Notes: generated by a model from the sequence alone, not told the origin. DNA of 64,000 nucleotides from Actinomycetes bacterium (GCA_021809105.1 JAKBAM010000002.1:124001-188000), one strand, 5' to 3'; shown: positions 17,790-26,048, counted from the stretch's first letter. Numbers and translations: made by a program.

Positions 17790-18437
17790 TTGCGCCGCTA
17801 CGCCCTGGGTGTCGTCGCAGTCACGTTTGCGCCGCTCCCGGCGCTGGGGGCGGCGCTACGAGCTCGGGAGCTCGGCTTCGAGTTCATCGACCCCGCAGTG
17901 GATGTCGATCCGTCGACGCTGACCCTTCCGGTGGGCTGCCCTGCGTCGGACCCGCACCCAGTCGCGGGGTGGGGCTATTGCCCTGCTCCACGGGATGGAC
18001 CGGGCCAGTGGGAGGCCACGGTGGAGCGCTTCAGGGCGGCGCCAGGGTGTTTGATGGAGCCGTGGGCAGGCGCCTGCGTCAATTCGCTCGAGAGTGTCCG
18101 TGCTATGGCTGCGGAGGTGCCCGGGCTGCGGTTCCTCGTGGACACCGGGCATGTGGCTGCGTGGGGCGGGGATCCAGTCGAGCTGTTGGAATATGCCGAC
18201 CACGTGCAGCTTCGTCAAGGTAAGCCGGGTCATGGCCAGCTCCACATCGACGATCCCGGCGGAACGGTCGAATTCGCGGAAGTGATTCGCCGCTTGGACC
18301 AGATCGACTATCCAGGCAAGTTGGCGGTTGAGTATTTCAGCCTCCCTGACCTCGGTTGGCCCCTCGACGATCCTGTGGGTTGGGCGGCCGACCTTGCCGC
18401 TCACGTGCGCCCTCTGCTCGGAGATCACCGGCAGTGA
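17790..18437 (+). CDS. sugar phosphate isomerase/epimerase-like TIM-barrel protein (short)
   Basis: A TTG start at 17790 after CTGGAGG gives 215 aa. The sequence has AP-endonuclease-2-like barrel features: ELGFEFIDPAV, EPWAGACVNSLESVRAMAAEVPGLRFLVDTGHVAAWGGDPVELLEYADHVQLRQGKPGHGQLHIDDPGGTVEF and KLAVEYF. The Glu, Asp-Thr-Gly-His, His and final Glu are the expected metal ligands. It is shorter than the usual 270-300 aa. Its stop overlaps the GTG of the next gene (GTGA), so the two may be subunits of one enzyme. Confidence 0.78.
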   Translation: MRRYALGVVAVTFAPLPALGAALRARELGFEFIDPAVDVDPSTLTLPVGCPASDPHPVAGWGYCPAPRDGPGQWEATVERFRAAPGCLMEPWAGACVNSLESVRAMAAEVPGLRFLVDTGHVAAWGGDPVELLEYADHVQLRQGKPGHGQLHIDDPGGTVEFAEVIRRLDQIDYPGKLAVEYFSLPDLGWPLDDPVGWAADLAAHVRPLLGDHRQ

Positions 18438-19207
18438 CTGCGCACTCTCGCCTGTCTGTCAACAGCATCTGCTCGATCAGGCAGCCGTTTGCGGATGACC
18501 TAGCCCTGTGGGCAGAGCTCGGGATTCGGGATGTCGGCCTCATATCTCCGAAGCTGCAGGCTGCGGGTTGGGAGTCCGGCCGCGACGCGGTTGTCGAGGC
18601 CGGACTTCGGGTGTCGAGCATGTCGGCGTTTCGCGACGAGATCGTCGACGGTTTGCTGCCCTTCCTGGTGGCCGTCGGGTGCGACGTGCTCTACACCGTG
18701 TCGGGCAGTTTCGGCGTGGTCCCCTGGTCAACGTCGGCGGAGATGTTCTGCAAGGCGATGGGTCCGATCATCGCCAGCGCCAAGGATCTCGGGGTGAGGC
18801 TGGCCGTGGAGCCCACTAATCCGCTGAGGAGCGACGTGAGCTTTGTCTTCTCCGTCCGCGACGCGATGGATCTGGCGAGGATGGCTGGCATCGGGGTGGT
18901 GGTCGACTTCTACTCTTCGTGGTACGAGCGCGGGCTGGACGAGTTGGTGCGGGCCAACATCGACCTCGTCACCCTGGTGCAGATCGGCGATTACAAGAAG
19001 GGCACGTTCGACGTACCCAACCGTTGTGCGATCGGCGATGGAGATGTTCCAGTGGAGAGGCTTCTTGGGATGCTGCTCGAGGCCGGGTATGAGGGCCAGT
19101 TCGATCTGGAGATCCTCGGGCCGACGATCGAGGCAGAAGGATACCGGGCGCCGATAGTCCGCAGCGTCGAGCGGGCCAGCCAGATCCTGTCGCGCCTGGG
19201 AGTGTGA
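18434..19207 (+). CDS. sugar phosphate isomerase/epimerase-like TIM-barrel protein
   Basis: GTG 18434 overlaps the stop of the upstream barrel gene and gives 257 aa. Barrel features include ELGIRDVGLISPKLQAAGWE, AKDLGVRLAVEPTNP, GIGVVVDFYSSWYERG, LVTLVQIGDYKKGT and GQFDLEILGP, with Glu, Asp, His-less Gln and Glu at the metal-site positions. The pair may isomerise a sugar freed by the glycosidases or a keto intermediate. I cannot name the reaction. Confidence 0.78.
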   Translation: MTAHSRLSVNSICSIRQPFADDLALWAELGIRDVGLISPKLQAAGWESGRDAVVEAGLRVSSMSAFRDEIVDGLLPFLVAVGCDVLYTVSGSFGVVPWSTSAEMFCKAMGPIIASAKDLGVRLAVEPTNPLRSDVSFVFSVRDAMDLARMAGIGVVVDFYSSWYERGLDELVRANIDLVTLVQIGDYKKGTFDVPNRCAIGDGDVPVERLLGMLLEAGYEGQFDLEILGPTIEAEGYRAPIVRSVERASQILSRLGV

Positions 19208-19231
19208 GATAGCTTGTACCGACCGGTCGCC

Positions 19232-19260
19232 TTGACCACCAGTCGGCTGTGACTTAGGGT
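19232..19260 (+). promoter_or_regulatory. candidate sigma-70-type promoter
   Basis: TTGACC at 19232-19237 and TAGGGT at 19255-19260 are spaced by 17 bases. They lie 38 bases before the start of the Rieske-like gene at 19298. A GGGGAGG ribosome site follows. Confidence 0.45.
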
Positions 19261-19297
19261 CCTGGAAGTTCGCTCGCGGACCAGGGGAGGTGGTTCG

Positions 19298-20428
19298 ATG
19301 ATCACCCAGACCGAAAACGAGCTGATGACCCGAGTCGAGGGCGACGCGCCCATGGGCCAGCTCATGCAGAACCACTACTGGATCCCCTTCGCGCTGTCGT
19401 CTCATTTGCTGAACGAGCGGGCTCCGATGCCGGTCCGACTGTTCGGCGGCGACTTCGTTGCCCTCCGGGGCGAGGACGGCCGGGTGAGATTCCTCGACGA
19501 GACTTGCCGTCATCGAGGCGGAGCGGTCGCCCACTTCCCCGTACACGAGGCGGGTGGCCTGTCATGGGTGTGGCAAGGCGGCGGTGAGGCCCCCCCGTTC
19601 CCGGACCTGCCTTTCGATGGTACGGACCTGTACCAATTCTGGTGTGTGTGCCAGGTGCCCTGCAACTGGCTGCAAGGGGTCGAGGGCACGATCGACTCTG
19701 CCCATGTCGGCGTGCTGCACCAGACGTGGATTGCTGAGGCGGCCAAGATGGCGGAGCACTCAAACCTCGGGCTCGCTCTGGTGCAGCCACCCACCTACGA
19801 GACCGAAGCCACCTCGTATGGCATGCGCGCCGCTGCGCTTCGCAAGACAGCGGATGGAGGCGCGTACGTGCGGATCACCGAGCATTTGATGCCTTTGGTG
19901 ACGGTGGTGCCGATCGGGCGCGCCATGCCTAGATCGGGTTCGGTGTTTGCCATATCACCGACGGATGACACCCACCACCACCTCTTCTTCGGGACCTTCG
20001 GGGACACGCCCCACAGTGCCGAGCCGCCGGAGCGGACTGCGATGCAAGATCCGCGATACGTCCCAGAGGACCTGGACTACACGGGACTGCGGGGAGATCG
20101 GTCCAACGCCTGGGGCCAGGACCGGGGTCGCATGGGCCGCGGTCATTTCTCGGGCTTTTGGCGGAGCCTGCTGGAGGAAGACGCCGTAGTCCAAACGAGC
20201 ATGGGTCCGATCGTCGATCGGACCAGGGAGAACCTCTCCTCTGGAGATGTAGCAGTGGTCCAGGCTCGACGCCTCTTGCTCGAAGCCCTGGACGCCGCAG
20301 GGTCCGGGCGCCTGCCGCCCGGGAGCGCGCTGTCTCACGATGACGTCAAGCTCCCCAATGCGTCCGAGGTCTTCATTGGAGACGGGGAGCGTTGGGAGGA
20401 CGCAGCGATCAATCCACTGGCAAGCTGA
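19298..20428 (+). CDS. phthalate/vanillate-type Rieske oxygenase with half of the Rieske motif missing
   Basis: The 376-aa protein aligns with oxygenase subunits of the phthalate 4,5-dioxygenase/VanA type: MGQLMQNHYWIPFALSS at the N-terminus, then VRLFGGDFVALRGEDGRVRFLDETCRHRGG. The mononuclear-iron motif NWLQGVEGTIDSAHVGVLH gives Asp 133, His 136 and His 141. After Cys 70 and His 72 the text jumps to FPVHEAGGLSWVWQGGGEAPPFPDLPF. The stretch with the second Cys-x-x-His pair is absent. It is an in-frame loss of about 40-45 residues, so a normal [2Fe-2S] Rieske centre cannot form. The gene is otherwise full and open. Confidence 0.8.
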   Translation: MITQTENELMTRVEGDAPMGQLMQNHYWIPFALSSHLLNERAPMPVRLFGGDFVALRGEDGRVRFLDETCRHRGGAVAHFPVHEAGGLSWVWQGGGEAPPFPDLPFDGTDLYQFWCVCQVPCNWLQGVEGTIDSAHVGVLHQTWIAEAAKMAEHSNLGLALVQPPTYETEATSYGMRAAALRKTADGGAYVRITEHLMPLVTVVPIGRAMPRSGSVFAISPTDDTHHHLFFGTFGDTPHSAEPPERTAMQDPRYVPEDLDYTGLRGDRSNAWGQDRGRMGRGHFSGFWRSLLEEDAVVQTSMGPIVDRTRENLSSGDVAVVQARRLLLEALDAAGSGRLPPGSALSHDDVKLPNASEVFIGDGERWEDAAINPLAS

Positions 20429-20433
20429 GCCCG

Positions 20434-21015
20434 CTAATCGTCGGGGACTCTGTAGCCGTCGCGGGTGAGGAGTCTCACGGGATCGGTGCCGTCCCAGTCG
20501 GCGCAGGTTTGAGAGATCTTCTCCAGCTGAGCCATGAAGCGGGAGGTTCGCTCGACGACTTCGGTGTAGAAGCCGAAGTCAGCGACGGTGTCGAAGTAGG
20601 CGACGCGAAACCGGCCGGAGGTGCTCTCGGCTGCCAGCTGGTATCCGAGCCTCTCGTAGTGCTCCTTCTTGCCGTCGTAGTCATCGGTGACGGTCGCCAG
20701 CTGGTGGAACCCCGATGTTCCCTGGCGGCTCCACTCGCGGAAGATGCTCGGGCGGTCGCAGTGCTGCTGGATCAATTCGATCTGCACAGGGCCTGCTTGC
20801 GCCACTGCGACCTGGAGGGAGACGGTGGAAGGCCCGCCCGGGTACACGGCGTTCTGATCGACGACGGGCAGCACGTGGAACGGTCCGATGGCGAACAGGC
20901 GCGCCCATCGGGCGGCAGCGGCAAGCACGTCGTCGACGACGAAGCCGAGCTGGAAGAACTGGTATGCGCCCTCGGGCCATGACTGCTCGACGAGGGGATG
21001 AGCCGGGCCGGTCAT
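20434..21015 (-). CDS. VOC-family protein (glyoxalase_4 type)
   Basis: The protein begins YQFFQLGFVVDDVLAAAARWARLFAIGPFHVL and has VQIELIQQHCDRPSIFREW with a following HQLATVTDDYD, the pattern of methylmalonyl-CoA epimerase-like VOC proteins (PF13669 type). Expected metal ligands are His/Glu in these stretches. ATG 21015 overlaps the stop of the thioesterase gene by four bases, so it is the downstream partner in a two-gene operon. It may epimerise or cleave an acyl-CoA-derived substrate. The exact role is unknown. Confidence 0.78.
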   Translation of the reverse strand: MTGPAHPLVEQSWPEGAYQFFQLGFVVDDVLAAAARWARLFAIGPFHVLPVVDQNAVYPGGPSTVSLQVAVAQAGPVQIELIQQHCDRPSIFREWSRQGTSGFHQLATVTDDYDGKKEHYERLGYQLAAESTSGRFRVAYFDTVADFGFYTEVVERTSRFMAQLEKISQTCADWDGTDPVRLLTRDGYRVPDD

Positions 21016-21908
21016 CGGGGCGGGCGAGGCCGCACGACGACCTCCTGCATGACGCTGGCGGCGAGGTGACCCTCGAGATCGTGGATCGCGCCACTGGCGA
21101 GCCCGCGCTCGCCGACAAGGGCCACGGCCTCCTGCGTGTGGAGGTGCCAGCGGTCGAAGCGCACGGGACGATGGAACCAGATGGCGTGATCGCAGCTGAA
21201 GCCGTTCGCGTTGCGTGGCCCCAGCTCGAGCGGATGGGCTCGGAAGATCATGTCCATCAGGAAGAAGTCGCTGGCATAGGCCAGGAGCGCTGCGTGGAGC
21301 ACGTCGTCGCTGCCGACGGGACGGGGGAGCCGCATCCAGTGCGAGCGGGCGGCGCCGGCGTGGCCTCCACCGAGGAAGGCCGGTGCCTCCGGGATGCGCA
21401 TCTCCAGCGCAGGTGGCCGCTCGATCCAGTGACGGCCCCGCGCTCGCAGCTCCGGCGGCAGCTCGTTGGCCCAGGTCTGAAGTAGCGGGACCTCGGCCGG
21501 CGGCGAGACCTCTGGGGGTGGGCCGGTGACATCCGGCTCCCCGCTGTTGTCATGGAACGAGACGACGCCGATGAGCAGTCTTGCGTCCTCCTGGAGCACC
21601 GACACCTGACGAGTCACCATCGAGCGGCCGTCTCGGATGCGGTCGACGACCACCTCCAGCGGTCTACCCGGCTCTCCGGGTCTCAGGAAGTTCGCATGGA
21701 GCGATTGAGGACCTTTGCCCTCAACAGTCGCAGCGGCGCCCACCAGGGCCTGCGCCAGTAGGGAGCCGCCGTAGATCCGGTCGAACATCAAGGTGGTCTC
21801 GGCTGGAACCGCGAACCGGTCGCCACCGAGTGGACGCAGCTCGAGCGATGCGAGTAAGTCGTCGAGCGATGCAAGGATCCCGGAGCGGAGAGCACTGTCG
21901 ACGCCCAT
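21012..21908 (-). CDS. acyl-CoA thioesterase II (TesB-like)
   Basis: Two hot-dog domains in tandem identify a TesB-type thioesterase of about 298 aa. The first has FDRIYGGSLLAQALVGAAATV and SLHANFLRPGEPGRPLEVVVDRIRDGRSMVTRQVSVLQ. The second has LAYASDFFLMDMIF, SCDHAIWFHRPVRFDRWHLHTQEA and GLASGAIHDLEGHLAASVMQE. It releases free acid and CoA from acyl-CoA esters. ATG 21908 is chosen because it precedes the conserved LDDLLASLEL; the frame stays open further upstream but crosses the marR operator. The start is not certain. Confidence 0.83.
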   Translation of the reverse strand: MGVDSALRSGILASLDDLLASLELRPLGGDRFAVPAETTLMFDRIYGGSLLAQALVGAAATVEGKGPQSLHANFLRPGEPGRPLEVVVDRIRDGRSMVTRQVSVLQEDARLLIGVVSFHDNSGEPDVTGPPPEVSPPAEVPLLQTWANELPPELRARGRHWIERPPALEMRIPEAPAFLGGGHAGAARSHWMRLPRPVGSDDVLHAALLAYASDFFLMDMIFRAHPLELGPRNANGFSCDHAIWFHRPVRFDRWHLHTQEAVALVGERGLASGAIHDLEGHLAASVMQEVVVRPRPPR

Positions 21909-21983
21909 GGCCACACGGCCATCATGCAGCATGCACGCCACGGGATCCAAGACCGTGATGCGCGGATGCGCCTCGAGGTGGGG

Positions 21984-21989
21984 TAATAT
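21984..21989 (+). promoter_or_regulatory. candidate -10 box for marR
   Basis: TAATAT is a good -10 hexamer and overlaps the left end of the palindrome. No clear -35 is visible. Repressor binding to the palindrome would block this promoter. Confidence 0.45.
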
Positions 21990-22022
21990 GCAGAGGTTCC
22001 TCATCATGAGGAACCTCTGCAT
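21988..22022. promoter_or_regulatory. 35-bp perfect palindrome, probable MarR operator
   Basis: The left arm ATGCAGAGGTTCCTCAT is repeated exactly on the other strand after a single central C (17 + 1 + 17 bases). It lies 18 bases before the MarR gene and overlaps a -10-like box. MarR regulators bind such palindromes in their own promoters, so autorepression is the simplest reading. As RNA it would also form a strong hairpin just before the ribosome site. Confidence 0.75.
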
Positions 22023-22040
22023 GTTGAGGAGAGAGGGTAT

Positions 22041-22499
22041 TTGGTGGTGACCCAAGATGCGTCGGCGCTCGAGGTTGGGCAGGCTTACTTCGAGTTGCAC
22101 CACCAGTTGCACCGGCTGGTAGATCAAACGATGTCGTCTGCCGGGTTGTCCCTGGCGCGGGCCAAGGTGTTGATGCGCCTCAATGAACGCGGCCCGATGA
22201 ACCAGGCCACGCTGGCGGGACTGCTCGGATTCGCGCCGCGCTCGATCACCGATACCGTCGATGCACTGGAGCGCGACGGAATGGTCATCCGCAGCGAGGA
22301 CAAATGCGACCGGCGGGCGCGGATCGTCGCGCTGACGCCGGCCGGGCACGAGGCTTTTGCCGCGGCTCAGATCACGAAGCTCGAAGCGATGGATCGGATC
22401 TTCGGGTGCTTGTCCGCTCGTGAGCGCGGCACCTTTGTTTCGCTTCTCAACAGGATCCGCACGAACTTACCGTCAGGAGACAGCACCTGTGGCGACTAA
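22041..22499 (+). CDS. MarR-family transcriptional regulator
   Basis: This is a winged-helix MarR protein of about 150 aa. A helical dimer segment (ALEVGQAYFELHHQLHRLVDQTMSSAGLSLARAKVLMRL) is followed by the HTH MNQATLAGLLGFAPRSITDTVDALERDGMVIR and the wing DKCDRRARIVALTPAGHEAF, with the typical Asp-Arg-Arg. Starts TTG 22041, GTG 22044 and GTG 22047 all follow GGAGAGAGGG. Its stop overlaps the MFS gene by 11 bases. It most likely represses itself and the efflux pump and responds to an exported toxic compound. Confidence 0.9.
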   Translation: MVVTQDASALEVGQAYFELHHQLHRLVDQTMSSAGLSLARAKVLMRLNERGPMNQATLAGLLGFAPRSITDTVDALERDGMVIRSEDKCDRRARIVALTPAGHEAFAAAQITKLEAMDRIFGCLSARERGTFVSLLNRIRTNLPSGDSTCGD

Positions 22500-23982
22500 C
22501 GCACTCACTCGACCGCAGCCGGCACCGGCGAAATCCGATCACCGCTGGCTCGTGCTCGTCGTCGTCTCGGTTGCCCAGCTGATGGTCGTGCTCGACGCGA
22601 CCGTCGTCAACATCGCACTACCGTCGGCGCAGGCAGACCTCGGCTTCGACAACAGCCAGCGGCAATGGATTGTCACCGCGTACGCGTTGGCGTTTGGGAG
22701 CCTGTTGCTGCTCGGGGGCCGTGTCGGCGATATCGTCGGCCGCAAGCGGACTTTTCTGATCGCGCTCGTGGCTTTTGCAGGGGCGTCGGCCCTCGGTGGC
22801 GCGTCGCCGTCCTTCGGGGTGCTGGTCATTGCCCGGACCCTGCAGGGCGCAGCCGGGGCGATGCTCGCGCCCGCCGCGCTCGGCACGCTTGTGACGACCT
22901 TCCAAGACCCGCGAGATCGCGGCAAGGCCTTCGGGGTCTTCGGCACCGTCGCGGTCGCCGGCGGTGCGGTCGGGCTCATCCTTGGTGGCATCCTCACGCA
23001 ATACCTGTCGTGGCGCTGGTGCATGTACGTCAACGTGCTGTTCGCCGCGGCCGCCGTTTTCGGTGCGCTGGTCTACATGAGCGAGACAAAGCCGGCCGTG
23101 CGGCCCCGCATCGACGTGGGAGGCACCGTACTCGCCGCATTGGGACTGTTCGGCCTGGTTTTCGGCTTCGCGCAGGCCGAGAGCCACGGCTGGAGCTCGA
23201 GTGTTACGACGACGTCGCTGGCCCTGGGCGTGGCGTTGCTGGTGGCATTCGTCCGAGTCGAGCAGCGAGTACGCCAACCGCTGCTTCCCCTGCGGGTGGT
23301 GTCCGACCGTTCACGGGGCATGGCCTTCGCTGCGGTGGGCATCGCGGGCGTGGCGATGTTCGGCCTGTTCCTGTTCCTCACCTATTACCTGCAGCTGGTG
23401 AAGCACTTCAGTCCGGTCCTCTCTGGACTGGCCTTCTTGCCGATGATCGGCAGCATCATGATCAGCTCGAACACGTCGAACATCGTCACGCTCCCGAGGT
23501 TCGGGCCGCGCGCCGTGATCACCACGGGGATGTTGACGGGTTTCGTCGGGCTGGGATACCTCAGCCGGATCACCGTCCACTCGTCCTATGCCGGCGGGGT
23601 GCTGCCTGCGCTGATCCTCGTGGGACTGGCGATGGGCATGGTGATGGCGCCGTCTATGAACACCGCTACCGCCGGCGTGCAGCCGCAGGATTCGGGTGTC
23701 GCCGCCGCCCTCGTCAGCACCATGCAGCAGGTTGGAGGCTCGATCGGCACTGCTGTGATGAGCACGATCGCCGCGTCCGCGACGACCTCCTACACCGCGG
23801 CGCACGCGCCCGTCTCGGGCCTCGCTGCGGCCGCCGCCACGCACGGGTACGCCGCTGTGTTCCTCGGTTCCTGTGTCGTCTTTGCCGTCGGCGGAGCGCT
23901 AGCCGCCGTGCTGTTCCCGTCGAAGGAGCGGCTAGCGGCGATGCGCGAATCGGTCATACCTGCCGCTGCGGTCCAGGGCTGA
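22489..23982 (+). CDS. MFS transporter, DHA2 (14-helix) drug efflux type
   Basis: The 497-aa membrane protein starts at GTG 22489 after CAGGAGA. It shows motif D1 (VVLDATVVNIALPSAQADLGF), motif A (GGRVGDIVGRKRTFL), LARxxQGxxGA-like text (ARTLQGAAGAMLAPAALG) and about 14 hydrophobic segments, as in the EmrB/QacA group. It would export hydrophobic or cationic compounds using the proton gradient. The MarR gene overlaps its start, which gives a classic repressor-pump operon. Confidence 0.9.
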   Translation: MATNALTRPQPAPAKSDHRWLVLVVVSVAQLMVVLDATVVNIALPSAQADLGFDNSQRQWIVTAYALAFGSLLLLGGRVGDIVGRKRTFLIALVAFAGASALGGASPSFGVLVIARTLQGAAGAMLAPAALGTLVTTFQDPRDRGKAFGVFGTVAVAGGAVGLILGGILTQYLSWRWCMYVNVLFAAAAVFGALVYMSETKPAVRPRIDVGGTVLAALGLFGLVFGFAQAESHGWSSSVTTTSLALGVALLVAFVRVEQRVRQPLLPLRVVSDRSRGMAFAAVGIAGVAMFGLFLFLTYYLQLVKHFSPVLSGLAFLPMIGSIMISSNTSNIVTLPRFGPRAVITTGMLTGFVGLGYLSRITVHSSYAGGVLPALILVGLAMGMVMAPSMNTATAGVQPQDSGVAAALVSTMQQVGGSIGTAVMSTIAASATTSYTAAHAPVSGLAAAAATHGYAAVFLGSCVVFAVGGALAAVLFPSKERLAAMRESVIPAAAVQG

Positions 23983-24050
23983 GCCCACTAGATGCAACTA
24001 CACGCCAGGCTGGGAGACTGGAACCGATTGGCATAGGCTCCCCGCCTGCT

Positions 24051-25310
24051 GTGATCAGTGCTCTGCATCCCCTTCGCTATCGAAATTTTGCGCTCATCTG
24101 GTCAGCGGCCCTCCTGTCCAACGTCGGTTCGTGGATGCAGACCGTGGCAGTGGGCGTGTACGTGACCGCTCGAACGGGTCGCCCCGGGTGGACCGGCCTT
24201 GTGGCGGCCGCCGCTTTCCTTCCCATCGGACTGCTATCACCATTGGGCGGAGTGATGGCCGACAGGCTCGATCGCCGGCTCTGGTTGTTCGTGACGACCA
24301 CCGGCGAGACCGCCTTCGCGGTCTGCCTGACCGTGCTGGCCGCTACCGGGCATGCCACTCCGGCAGTCGTCACGGTCTTGGTGTTCGGTGGGGGAGCCAT
24401 GGCCGCCGTGGGGTTCCCGGCGTACCAGGCACTGCTTCCGGACCTGGTACCGGTCGACGAGCTGGGGTCGGCCATCTCCTTGTCGTCCGCCCAGTTCAAC
24501 ATGGGACGGGTGATCGGGCCGGCCCTGGCCGGCTTGGCGATCATCGCCGGCGGTTATGCGTGGGCGTTCGCCATCAACGCTGGGTCGTTCTTCGCCGTGC
24601 TCATTGCCCTAGTCCTGGTACGCCTGCCCGACCTCGGCGCAAGGGTGCCTGCCGCGTCGCTGTGGCAGCGGCTGGCCGAGGGCGGACGCGCAACTTTCGC
24701 CAACCCGCCGGCGCGCCTGGCCGTCGGTCTGATCTCCGCGGTGGCCCTTACCGCCTCACCGTTCATCGCCCTGGTGCCAGCGGTCGCGCTCGAGGAGTTC
24801 GCGTCCAAGGCGACTGGGACATCGGTCCTGATCACTGCCCAGGGCATCGGCGCGGTGGCAGGCGCGCTGGCCCTGACTCCTTTGACCCATCGCTACGGGC
24901 GGCGCCGCGTCTTACTGGCAGATCTCGTTGCCGTCTGCCTCTCCCTGGCCGCCTACGGCATGGCGCCGAACCTATGGGTCGGCGCGTGTGCCCTGGTCCT
25001 GGTCGGGGCTTCCTATATCGGCGTCCTTGCCGGATGCAACACCATCGTCCAGCTCAACGCGCCCGGCGCCGTCCGCGGTCGCATGCTCGGGATCTACATG
25101 ATGGCCCTCGGGATTCTCTATCCTATAGGAGCTCTGGCCCAGGGGGCCATTGCGAACGCCGTCGGGATCCGCGCCGTCACCGTGGGGGGCGCAGCCCTCC
25201 TGCTCGCGCTGGTCGCCACCGTTCTCCCTCGCCACATCCCGGACCACCTCGACGGGGGCACTTTGGCTGGCCGGCCCGATCAAACGACAATGACGTCCGC
25301 CGGTGACTAA
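24051..25310 (+). CDS. MFS transporter, EntS-like (MFS_3 type)
   Basis: The 419-aa protein starts at GTG 24051 with LHPLRYRNFALIWSAALLSNVGSWMQTVAVGVYV, the signature N-terminus of the EntS/enterobactin-exporter-like group. GGVMADRLDRRLWL (motif A) and QFNMGRVIGPALAGLAI follow, with about 12 membrane segments. The substrate cannot be told from sequence. It lies 68 bases after the DHA2 pump on the same strand, so it may be part of the MarR-controlled unit or have its own promoter. Confidence 0.85.
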   Translation: MISALHPLRYRNFALIWSAALLSNVGSWMQTVAVGVYVTARTGRPGWTGLVAAAAFLPIGLLSPLGGVMADRLDRRLWLFVTTTGETAFAVCLTVLAATGHATPAVVTVLVFGGGAMAAVGFPAYQALLPDLVPVDELGSAISLSSAQFNMGRVIGPALAGLAIIAGGYAWAFAINAGSFFAVLIALVLVRLPDLGARVPAASLWQRLAEGGRATFANPPARLAVGLISAVALTASPFIALVPAVALEEFASKATGTSVLITAQGIGAVAGALALTPLTHRYGRRRVLLADLVAVCLSLAAYGMAPNLWVGACALVLVGASYIGVLAGCNTIVQLNAPGAVRGRMLGIYMMALGILYPIGALAQGAIANAVGIRAVTVGGAALLLALVATVLPRHIPDHLDGGTLAGRPDQTTMTSAGD

Positions 25311-25457
25311 GTAACTGACCTCACGACCGCCCGTCGGAGACGGCCAAAAGCTCGTGCAATTTGGCCAAACGCGAAGCGGACCGCCGATAGCCCCTGGTTA
25401 GCATCAGATCCGTGGCACAATGGGAACGGTACATATCAATTACTGGAGGACTTCCCC

Positions 25458-25787
25458 GTGGCCCAAATACTGAAGATCACTCTCACTGACGACCTCACCG
25501 GAGGCGACGCTGACGAGACCGTGGTGTTCGGACTCGACGGCAGAACCTACGAGATCGACCTCTCCGAGAAGAACGCGTCGGCGCTCCGCAAAGCGCTCGA
25601 GAGGTACGTGGCTGCCGGGCGGACCAGCGCAGCTACCCGCCCGGGACGTCGGGGCGGCGCGTCGAGCCACAAATCCGGAGCCGTAGATCCCAAGGCCGTG
25701 CGCGCTTGGGCCAACGATCAGGGCATAGCGGTGTCCGCTCGGGGCCGGATCCCCTCGGTGATCCTCGAGAAGTACCTCAGCCGCTGA
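25458..25787 (+). CDS. lsr2: Lsr2 nucleoid-associated protein
   Basis: The 109-aa protein has the two Lsr2 domains. The N-terminal dimerisation sheet is QILKITLTDDLTGGDADETVVFGLDGRTYEIDLSEKNASALRKALERYV. The C-terminal DNA-binding part is DPKAVRAWANDQGIAVSARGRIPSVILEKY. The AT-hook-like core reads ARGRIP, with Arg-Gly-Arg intact. Lsr2 bridges AT-rich DNA and silences foreign genes, and is confined to Actinobacteria. The start is GTG 25458 after TGGAGGA. Confidence 0.95.
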   Translation: MAQILKITLTDDLTGGDADETVVFGLDGRTYEIDLSEKNASALRKALERYVAAGRTSAATRPGRRGGASSHKSGAVDPKAVRAWANDQGIAVSARGRIPSVILEKYLSR

Positions 25788-25794
25788 TCGCACA

Positions 25795-25828
25795 GATGCG
25801 GCGATCGAGAAGGTTCGGTCGCCGCATC
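25795..25828 (+). terminator. stem-loop after lsr2
   Basis: GATGCGGCGA at 25795-25804 and its exact complement TCGCCGCATC at 25819-25828 form a 10-bp stem with a 14-base loop, starting 7 bases after the lsr2 stop. There is no U-run, as is common for actinobacterial terminators. Confidence 0.6.
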
Positions 25829-25877
25829 GATGGCAGCACATGACCTGGACGGACTCGGGCGCGGGTAGAGTCGGGGC

Positions 25878-26048
25878 ATGAGACGTCGCCTGGTCCGAGC
25901 GGCGGTGGTGGCACTGGTCCTGCCGGCAGGCGTCAAGGCTATGGAGCTGGCGGCTGACCGCCTTGAGGCAGCCCACGGTCCGACCCCGTCGTCGAAGTTC
26001 CTGCGCCGCGGTTCGACGATCGGCAGACGGATCAGCCGCAGGATCTAG
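25878..26048 (+). CDS. small basic protein, 56 aa, possibly leaderless
   Basis: ATG 25878 opens a 56-codon frame: MRRRLVRAAVVALVLPAGVKAMELAADRLEA at the front and a basic tail rich in Arg (FLRRGSTIGRRISRRI). The front half could be a short membrane or amphipathic helix. A TAGAGT -10-like box at 25866-25871 places a transcript start on or next to the ATG, and there is no ribosome site, which fits leaderless translation. I know no family for it. The rest of the gap to 26214 shows no other gene. Confidence 0.5.
   Translation: MRRRLVRAAVVALVLPAGVKAMELAADRLEAAHGPTPSSKFLRRGSTIGRRISRRI

Noticed and set aside
21988-22022. The 35-bp palindrome as the end of an insertion sequence
   Set aside because: There is no transposase, no partner repeat and no target duplication nearby; its place before marR explains it better.
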